Source of the DNA: SHZT01 sp945889655
GTDB taxonomy: Bacteria > Gemmatimonadota > Gemmatimonadetes > Gemmatimonadales > GWC2-71-9
Length of the DNA: 9,879 nt
Direction: 5' to 3'
Assembly: GCA_945889655.1 (NCBI GenBank)
Contig: CAMDCH010000082.1
Location: forward strand, 1 to 9,879
Made by a program: the position numbers and the translations under genes. Shown one piece after another: positions 6,061-9,879 of the stretch. Numbering within the stretch: the stretch's first letter is position 1; every line of letters begins with the position of its first letter. Under the pieces are notes generated by a model, which was not told where the DNA came from, searched no databases, and saw only the letters and a program-made list of their open reading frames with translations.

Positions 6061-7226
6061 CGGTGCGGGGTCTGTGAGGGGTGCGAGGTGCGAGGTGCGA
6101 GGTGCGAGGTGGCGGTAATGACGGCTTTCGCCAACGTCTCTATCTCCGACTCAGAATGGTCAGCGTGGATGGAGATACGAAGTCTCGCGGTGCCCGGATC
6201 AACCGTCGGGGGCCGGATGGCGCGGACATCGAAGCCGGCCTTCTGAACGTCGGCGGCTACCGCCAGTGCGGTCTCACTCTCCCCCAGGATCACCGGCACG
6301 ATCGGGCCGACGCTGCCGCCGACGTCGAGTCCCGCCTCGCGGAGTCGAGCCCGAAGCTGGTCGGCGCGCGACATTACCGTTCTCCGTTTCGTGTCGCCTC
6401 CCGCTGCTAGCGCGTCGAGTGACCCTTCCCAGGCCGCGACGAGGATCGGCGCGGGGGCGGTCGAGAACACGAAGGGCCGTGCCTTATTCACCAGGAAATC
6501 AATGAACACGCGCGATCCCGCCACGAACGCCCCGTGCAGACCCAGCGCCTTGCCGAACGTGGACATGATCGCGAGTGCCCGGCGCTCGATGGCGAAATGC
6601 TCAGCCAGGCCGGAACCCCGCTTGCCATAGAGTCCTGTGGCGTGAGCGTCATCCACGATCAGGGAGGCGTCGTACGTCTCGGCGAGGTCAGCGTAGCGGT
6701 CGAGCGGCGCGATATCACCGTCCATGCTGAATAGCGATTCGGTGATGAGGAACGTGCGGCCGTTCGCGTGCGGCTCCATCAATGCCCCCTCGATCGCCGT
6801 GACGTCGAGATGCGGGACGATCACCTTGCGAGGCCGGGCGAGCTTCAGCGCGTCGATGATGCTCGCGTGGTTCAGCCGGTCCGTGATCACCCGGTCACGC
6901 GGCGTCACGAGGGCCGAGATCACCGCGAGATTCGCCTGGTAGCCGCTGGGGAAGAGCAGGGCGGCTTCCGTCCCCTTGAACTCGGCCAGCCGGCTTTCGA
7001 GTTGAACGTGTTCGGCGGTGTTGCCGCGCAGCAGCCGCGAGGACGGGGCCCCCGCCGGCGCGCCGAGAGCGGCGCGCACCCGCTCAGCGATGAGCGGATC
7101 GGACGCGAGGCCCAGGTAGTCGTTGGAGGAGAAGTCCCGCCCGGCGGGCGAGGTCAGCGTGCGGCGAAGGGAACGGCTGTCGAGCTCGCGGAGGCGGGCC
7201 GCGAGCTCGTCCTGGATGTCGCTCAC
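6057..7226 (-). CDS. bioF: 8-amino-7-oxononanoate synthase
   Basis: BioF condenses pimeloyl thioester with L-alanine, releasing CO2, to make KAPA; it is a pyridoxal-phosphate alpha-oxoamine synthase. With the GTG start at 7226-7224 the protein has 389 residues (E. coli 384). It shows SSNDYLGLAS (33-42), RLNHAS with His120 stacking on the cofactor, ITESLFSMDGD (161-171), VDDAHATG with Asp192 and His195, the Schiff-base lysine Lys226 in STFGKALG, and the C-terminal substrate region RPPTVDPGTARLR (338-350). The frame stays open upstream to 7361, but that stretch overlaps the conserved bioB end and has no family similarity; the GTG at 7226 gives a GTGA overlap with the bioB stop. The last 17 or so residues (TSHLAPRTSHPSQTPHR) are low-complexity. 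Residues 373-382 come from a heptamer tandem repeat at 6081-6108 and are probably not functional core. Confidence 0.95.
   Translation of the reverse strand: MSDIQDELAARLRELDSRSLRRTLTSPAGRDFSSNDYLGLASDPLIAERVRAALGAPAGAPSSRLLRGNTAEHVQLESRLAEFKGTEAALLFPSGYQANLAVISALVTPRDRVITDRLNHASIIDALKLARPRKVIVPHLDVTAIEGALMEPHANGRTFLITESLFSMDGDIAPLDRYADLAETYDASLIVDDAHATGLYGKRGSGLAEHFAIERRALAIMSTFGKALGLHGAFVAGSRVFIDFLVNKARPFVFSTAPAPILVAAWEGSLDALAAGGDTKRRTVMSRADQLRARLREAGLDVGGSVGPIVPVILGESETALAVAADVQKAGFDVRAIRPPTVDPGTARLRISIHADHSESEIETLAKAVITATSHLAPRTSHPSQTPHR
6081..6108. repeat. Heptamer tandem repeat in the 3' end of bioF
   Basis: Four perfect copies of GTGCGAG on the plus strand, which on the coding strand is ACCTCGC in another phase. 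This differs at two of seven positions from the ACTTCTC unit at 1-50 and 2905-2925. Here the repeat is translated, giving the TSHLAPRTSH stretch of BioF, and ends 21 bases before the bioD start. Confidence 0.85.
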
Positions 7227-8197
7227 ACCTCGCTCAGCGCCGTCATCCCGAGCTTGTCGAGCAGCATCGCGTCGTGGTCCCGGCCCGGATTGGGGGTGGT
7301 CAGCAGCTTTTCGCCGGTGAAGATCGAGTTGGCACCGGCCAGGAAGCAGAGCGCCTGGCACTCATCGGACATCTCGGTCCGCCCGGCGGAAAGGCGCACG
7401 CGGGACAGCGGCAGCGCGATGCGCGCGGTCGCGATCATGCGGACCATCTCGATCGGATCGAGATCGGGCGCGTCTTCCAGCGGGGTGCCTGCGACACGCA
7501 CCAGCGCGTTGATCGGCACGCTCTCGGGGTGCGGCTCGAGGCTCGAGAGCACGCGGATGAGGTCGAGCCGGTCCTCCAGCGCTTCACCCATCCCTACGAT
7601 TCCGCCGCAGCAGACGGTGATCCCGGCATCGCGCACGTGCTGGAGCGTATCCAGCCGTTCCTGGTAGGTGCGCGTGTGGATGATTTCCTTGTAGTAGTCG
7701 GGGCCGGTGTCGAGGTTGTGGTTGTAGGCGGTGAGCCCGGCTTCGCCGAGCTGCTGCGCCTGGTCGGCGGTCAGCATGCCGAGCGTGCAGCACGCCTCCA
7801 TTCCCAGCTCGCGCACGCCTTTCACCATGTCCAGCACCTGGGTGAACTGCTTGTTGCCGGGCGCCTGGCGCCACGCGGCGCCCATGCAGAACCGCGTCGA
7901 GCCATTGGACTTTGCCGCCCGCGCGGCCGCGAGCACCTGTGGCACGTCGAGAAGGCCTTCGGCCGAGACGCCGGTCTCGTAGTGCGCGCTCTGGGGGCAA
8001 TAGGCGCAATCTTCGGGGCAGGCGCCGGTCTTGATGCTGAGCAGCGTGCAGAGCTGTACGCTGTTCGGGTCGTTGTGCTGGCGGTGGACCGTCTGCGCGC
8101 GGAAGACCAGCTCGGGGATCGGGAGGTCGTGGATCGCGCGGAGCTCCGCGGTGGTCCAGTCATGGCGCAGGTCGGTGGTCGACGTAGCGAGTGTCAT
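7223..8197 (-). CDS. bioB: Biotin synthase (radical SAM)
   Basis: BioB inserts sulfur into dethiobiotin to form biotin, the last step of the pathway. The 324-residue protein carries the radical-SAM cluster motif CPEDCAYC (Cys60, Cys64, Cys67). It also has all four expected ligands of the auxiliary [2Fe-2S] cluster: Cys104 in RFCMGAAW, Cys136 in EACCTLG, Cys196 in TVCCGGIVG, and Arg268 in VRLSAG (equivalents of E. coli C97, C128, C188, R260). YNHNLDT (158-164) and GANSIFTGEKLLTTPNP (288-304) are also family-typical. It therefore looks like classical type I BioB, with a C-terminal tail about 20 residues shorter than E. coli's. The ATG at 8197 is chosen because conserved sequence begins right after it; the longer open frame to 8548 is the antisense of the Nfu gene. 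No Shine-Dalgarno is visible, but TATATT lies 7 bases before the ATG. It is the first gene of the operon. Confidence 0.96.
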   Translation of the reverse strand: MTLATSTTDLRHDWTTAELRAIHDLPIPELVFRAQTVHRQHNDPNSVQLCTLLSIKTGACPEDCAYCPQSAHYETGVSAEGLLDVPQVLAAARAAKSNGSTRFCMGAAWRQAPGNKQFTQVLDMVKGVRELGMEACCTLGMLTADQAQQLGEAGLTAYNHNLDTGPDYYKEIIHTRTYQERLDTLQHVRDAGITVCCGGIVGMGEALEDRLDLIRVLSSLEPHPESVPINALVRVAGTPLEDAPDLDPIEMVRMIATARIALPLSRVRLSAGRTEMSDECQALCFLAGANSIFTGEKLLTTPNPGRDHDAMLLDKLGMTALSEV

Positions 8198-8248
8198 GGC
8201 GCGGAATATAGGGTGCCACTCTTGGGGCGGGCCAGCTACTATAGATGT
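8198..8248. promoter_or_regulatory. Divergent promoter region between bioB and the Nfu gene, both possibly leaderless
   Basis: Only 51 bases separate the two start codons. Toward bioB, the minus strand has TATATT (8210-8205) followed by 7 bases and then the ATG. Toward the Nfu gene, the plus strand has TACTAT (8237-8242) followed by 6 bases and then the ATG, with GTGCCA (8213-8218) as a 4-of-6 -35 match at 18 bases. If these are true -10 boxes, transcription would begin at or next to each ATG. The -35 for bioB is weak (TGGCCC, 18-base spacing). I see no convincing biotin-repressor palindrome. Confidence 0.4.
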
Positions 8249-8587
8249 ATGTCTTCCCCGCTCACTGGACTTTCGGTCGCCTCGCGTACACCCGCTCCCC
8301 AGCGGATGGACGACGCGACCATCTACGCCTTCGTCACCGATCTCTTCCGTGAACAGATCAATCCGGCGGTCGCCAAGCACGGTGGCCAGGTGGAGCTGAT
8401 CGACGTGCAGGACCGCACGGTCGTGGTTCGCATGAAGGGTGGCTGCCAGGGGTGCGGCATGGCGACCGTGACACTGCGGCAGGGAATCGAAGCCAACCTG
8501 AAGCGGATGATTCCTGACCTGGCTGGCATCCGTGACATCACCGACCATGCGGCCGGTGACAAGCCCTTCTACACTGTACCGCAGTAG
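8249..8587 (+). CDS. NifU C-terminal-domain (Nfu-type) iron-sulfur cluster carrier
   Basis: Small proteins of this family bind a [4Fe-4S] cluster between two subunits and hand it to target enzymes. The 112-residue protein has the diagnostic VELIDV strand (48-53), GGCQGCGM with the CxxC pair Cys66/Cys69, the helix TLRQGIEANLKRMIPDL, and the DITDHAAG end common in this family. There is no N-terminal A-type or IscU-type domain, so it is a single-domain Nfu. The ATG at 8249 sits 6 bases after a possible -10 box and has no Shine-Dalgarno. A shorter start at 8306 (MDDATIY) would keep the whole domain and is possible. The frame runs open far upstream as the antisense of bioB and bioF and should not be annotated there. 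Divergence from bioB suggests cluster supply or repair for BioB, an inference from position only. Confidence 0.88.
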   Translation: MSSPLTGLSVASRTPAPQRMDDATIYAFVTDLFREQINPAVAKHGGQVELIDVQDRTVVVRMKGGCQGCGMATVTLRQGIEANLKRMIPDLAGIRDITDHAAGDKPFYTVPQ

Positions 8588-8590
8588 CCT

Positions 8591-8627
8591 CCCCGCGCCG
8601 GGCTAGCCCGGCATCGAGGGGCGTTTT
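8591..8627. terminator. Probable terminator at the convergent Nfu/receiver ends
   Basis: GCCGGGC (8597-8603) pairs perfectly with GCCCGGC (8606-8612). An outer CCCC/GGGG stem (8591-8594 with 8618-8621) encloses it, and TTTT follows at 8624-8627 on the plus strand. It starts 4 bases after the Nfu stop and overlaps the last codons of the minus-strand receiver gene. On the minus strand there is no clear T tract, so it most likely serves the Nfu transcript. Confidence 0.6.
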
Positions 8628-8995
8628 CGGCCTTTCGCAATTAGAGCCTGTACTTCACCGACCAGGACCCCGGTGTCCACGGGCTTGGCCAGCACCACCT
8701 GCCCGGTCTGGTCGAGAAAGCCCCGGATTTTTGGATCGTCGGCGTAGGCGGTTACGAAGACCACGCGTCGTGTCACTTCGGGAAACAGTTCTTCGAGCTG
8801 CTCGAAGAACCCTTCGCCCCCCAGTTCCGGCATCTTGTAGTCGCAGACCACGGCGTCAAATTCCCGCTGCCCCAGCTCCCGGAGTCCCAGCACGCCATTT
8901 TCGACCGCGGTTACGTCCATCCCCGCGTGCTTCAGCACACGAGCGAAAGCGTCCCGTACGGCCTTATCATCGTCGACGATGAGGACCGATGGCAT
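8603..8995 (-). CDS. Stand-alone response-regulator receiver protein
   Basis: A single CheY-like receiver domain of 130 residues without an output domain. It has the acidic Mg-binding cluster VDDD (7-10), the phosphoacceptor Asp52 in VVCDYKMPELGG, Thr82 in VTAYA, and Lys104 in LAKPVD, so it should be phosphorylated by a histidine kinase. The C-terminal tail GRKRPSMPG is basic and short. The ATG at 8995 is preceded by GGAGG three bases upstream and gives a normal receiver N-terminus. The open frame extends to 9139, but those 48 codons read through the octamer repeat and are not credible. A partial -10 match TATTGT (9037-9032, minus strand) is the only promoter candidate seen. No kinase is adjacent, so its partner and role are unknown; motility, polar signalling and phosphorelay roles are all possible. 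Confidence 0.9.
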   Translation of the reverse strand: MPSVLIVDDDKAVRDAFARVLKHAGMDVTAVENGVLGLRELGQREFDAVVCDYKMPELGGEGFFEQLEELFPEVTRRVVFVTAYADDPKIRGFLDQTGQVVLAKPVDTGVLVGEVQALIAKGRKRPSMPG

Positions 8996-9070
8996 AGACC
9001 TCCATTTTGGAACGGCAAACGGGGCGCGAGCACAATATTGGGAATGGCGGGATGCTTCACAACATGCCGC

Positions 9071-9147
9071 GGATGGTTGGATGGTTTGATGGTTGGATGG
9101 TCGGAAGTGTCCCAACCATCCAACGGTCCAGCCAACCAACCATCCAG
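9071..9147. repeat. Octamer tandem repeat with inverted counterpart
   Basis: Four 8-base units of consensus GGATGGTT (9071-9102, units 3 and 4 each with one change) are followed, after 8 bases, by the complementary motif in degenerate form (9111-9147). GTTGGATGGTT (9076-9086) and AACCATCCAAC (9114-9124) are exact complements, so a hairpin is possible. It lies between the divergent receiver gene and tRNA-Leu, upstream of both. Confidence 0.85.
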
Positions 9148-9148
9148 C

Positions 9149-9177
9149 TTGACCACGCTATTTTCCCCGTCTAAGTT
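9149..9177 (+). promoter_or_regulatory. Candidate promoter for tRNA-Leu
   Basis: TTGACC (9149-9154) is a 5-of-6 match to the -35 box. It is followed at 17 bases by TAAGTT (9172-9177), which keeps the key T1, A2 and T6 of the -10 box. Transcription would start near 9184, about 20 bases before the tRNA. Confidence 0.45.
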
Positions 9178-9204
9178 GCGAAGCTTGGTGCAGTTACAGT
9201 GCCT

Positions 9205-9286
9205 GCCCTGGTGGTGAAATTGGTAGACACGCCGTCTTGAGGGGGCGGTGGGGCAACCCGTCGCGGTTCGAGTCCGCGCCAGGGCA
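9205..9286 (+). tRNA. tRNA-Leu(GAG)
   Basis: The acceptor stem GCCCTGG (9205-9211) pairs with CCAGGGC (9279-9285), with discriminator A at 9286. The anticodon stem CCGTC/GGCGG encloses loop TTGAGGG with anticodon GAG at 9239-9241, which reads CUC and CUU. A long variable arm (GGG-CAA-CCC stem) marks it as class II, as leucine tRNAs are. The T arm is CGCGG-TTCGAGT-CCGCG. The 3' CCA is not encoded and must be added after transcription. Confidence 0.95.
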
Positions 9287-9368
9287 TTGGCCACAGATTG
9301 CGCAGATACGGCAGACGATGCCGCAGTCTTCAGCGGCAGTGTCAGCGTCATCAGCGCCATCTGTGGCT
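9287..9368. repeat. Inter-tRNA spacer with inverted-repeat ends
   Basis: GCCACAGAT (9290-9298) and ATCTGTGGC (9359-9367) are exact 9-bp complements at the two ends of the spacer. The left part has a loose 9-base periodicity of CACAGATTG-like units. A small central hairpin is possible, TGCCGC (9319-9324) with GCGGCA (9333-9338). The right arm overlaps the edge of tRNA-Thr. The arrangement looks like a dispersed repeat element inserted between the two tRNAs. Confidence 0.55.
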
Positions 9369-9440
9369 GCCACCGTAGCTCAGAGGTAGAGCTCTCGATT
9401 CGTAATCGAGTGGTCGTCGGTTCAATTCCGACCGGTGGCT
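9369..9440 (+). tRNA. tRNA-Thr(CGT)
   Basis: The acceptor stem GCCACCG (9369-9375) pairs with CGGTGGC (9433-9439), with discriminator T at 9440. The D arm is GCTC-AGAGGTA-GAGC. The anticodon stem CTCGA/TCGAG encloses loop TTCGTAA with anticodon CGT at 9401-9403, which reads ACG (threonine). The T arm is GTCGG-TTCAATT-CCGAC. CCA is not encoded. It is probably co-transcribed with tRNA-Leu 82 bases upstream, as no separate promoter is evident. No clear terminator follows before the convergent receiver gene. Confidence 0.95.
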
Positions 9441-9487
9441 CTAGGAAGATCGTGGTGGGGTAACTCGATCGATGATGCTCGGCGTTC

Positions 9488-9874
9488 TCACCTCAGATAT
9501 CGACTGACCGCAAACAACAGCTCCTGAAGATCCAGCGGCTTGCGCAGCACGGGCGTGTTGGGCAGACCCAGTCGCTGCCGTGGATTGGCCCCCGTCACCA
9601 CTATGACCGGGATGGCCTCGAAACGGACGTCTTCGCGGATGCGTCTCAGAAATTCGAAGCCATCCATGCCCGGCATGAACAGATCGAGCAGAACCAGCGA
9701 GGGCTGGCTGTTCTCGAGCAGCTCGAGCGCCTCGGAGCCGTCCGACGCCGGTATCGCCCGGTACCCCGCCATTTCCAACGCGTCGCTGATGACCGCCTGC
9801 AGGCCCTCGTCGTTTTCCACCACCAGGACGGGACCGGTTTGTTCCGACCGCTCGCCGGCATGTGGATGTAACAT
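9488..9874 (-). CDS. Receiver domain protein, possibly the C-terminal part of a larger protein
   Basis: A receiver domain of about 115 residues follows a short leader (MLHPHAGERSEQTG). It has VVENDE (18-23) with Asn in place of the usual second acidic residue, the phosphoacceptor Asp64 in LLDLFMPGMDGFEF, Thr94 in VVTGAN, and Lys112 in LRKPLD. The gene ends just after the last helix, so nothing follows the domain. The ATG at 9874 is only 5 bases from the window edge and the frame is open to the edge. It may therefore be a stand-alone receiver of 128 residues or the tail of a hybrid histidine kinase whose body lies outside. It resembles the receiver at 8603-8995 in layout but differs clearly in sequence, so a recent duplication is unlikely. 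Confidence 0.8.
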   Translation of the reverse strand: MLHPHAGERSEQTGPVLVVENDEGLQAVISDALEMAGYRAIPASDGSEALELLENSQPSLVLLDLFMPGMDGFEFLRRIREDVRFEAIPVIVVTGANPRQRLGLPNTPVLRKPLDLQELLFAVSRYLR

Positions 9875-9879
9875 GTGAT

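Noticed and set aside
7227..7361. N-terminal extension of bioF by 45 codons
   Set aside because: It overlaps conserved bioB codons and is not BioF-like. The GTG at 7226 gives the same 4-base overlap seen at the other operon junctions.
6768..7667. Plus-strand open frame of about 300 codons across bioF and bioB
   Set aside because: Spans the junction of two well-supported minus-strand genes and shows no recognisable protein.
7274..8248. Long upstream extension of the Nfu reading frame
   Set aside because: The extra 325 codons are antisense to bioB and resemble no Nfu N-terminal domain. The family domain is complete from 8249 onward.
8234..8250. Possible BioR-type operator (TTATCTATAA-like) overlapping the Nfu -10 box
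   Set aside because: The minus strand reads ACATCTATAG, a 7-of-10 match. This is explained by the AT-rich -10 box itself and is too weak without a BioR gene in view.
8996..9139. N-terminal extension of the receiver protein
   Set aside because: The extra residues are translated octamer repeat and spacer. The ATG at 8995 has GGAGG upstream and starts a normal receiver fold.

Overview
The window is GC-rich bacterial DNA carrying mostly housekeeping genes. No rRNA or taxon-diagnostic gene is present. A soil-type lineage such as Gemmatimonadota is my best guess, from the GC content, the short-period intergenic repeats, GTG starts, weak or absent Shine-Dalgarno sequences at several starts, and tRNA genes without encoded CCA. 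That assignment is inference and low confidence.

Layout from left to right. (1) A run of heptamer repeats (1-50) meets the stop codon of a minus-strand BaiN/HI0933-family flavoprotein (41-1261). (2) Divergent from it is a type I glutamine synthetase (start chosen at 1393). It ends in a strong terminator hairpin wrapped in two further arms of the same heptamer repeat (2839-2927). (3) A monocistronic gene encodes a secreted, probable outer-membrane beta-barrel protein (2963-3853). (4) The convergent intergenic gap 3854-4045 holds nested inverted repeats: two REP-like hairpins facing each other, an 11-bp inverted repeat, and a central bidirectional terminator. (5) A complete minus-strand biotin operon runs bioB-bioF-bioD-bioA (8197 down to 4046), with every junction a 4-base start/stop overlap. 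(6) Divergent from bioB across 51 bases is a small NifU-C-domain (Nfu-type) iron-sulfur carrier (8249-8587). (7) A stand-alone receiver protein (8603-8995, minus) is followed by an octamer-repeat inverted repeat, then tRNA-Leu(GAG), a short repeat-like spacer and tRNA-Thr(CGT). (8) A second receiver domain (9488-9874, minus) runs to the window edge and may be the end of a larger protein.

How the genes work together. BioF, BioA, BioD and BioB make up the whole late biotin pathway from pimeloyl thioester to biotin. BioB consumes or damages an iron-sulfur cluster in each turnover, so a cluster carrier divergently placed at its promoter is a sensible partner, though the link is inferred from position. 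Glutamine synthetase assimilates ammonia. The other genes show no clear link to these pathways.

I see no defence system, mobile element with its own transposase, or CRISPR array. The most unusual content is the repeats: a heptamer family at three gene 3' ends, one copy lying inside the bioF reading frame; REP-like palindromes, one apparently read through in frame within bioA; and an octamer inverted repeat. The glutamine synthetase also lacks the usual adenylylation-loop sequence.
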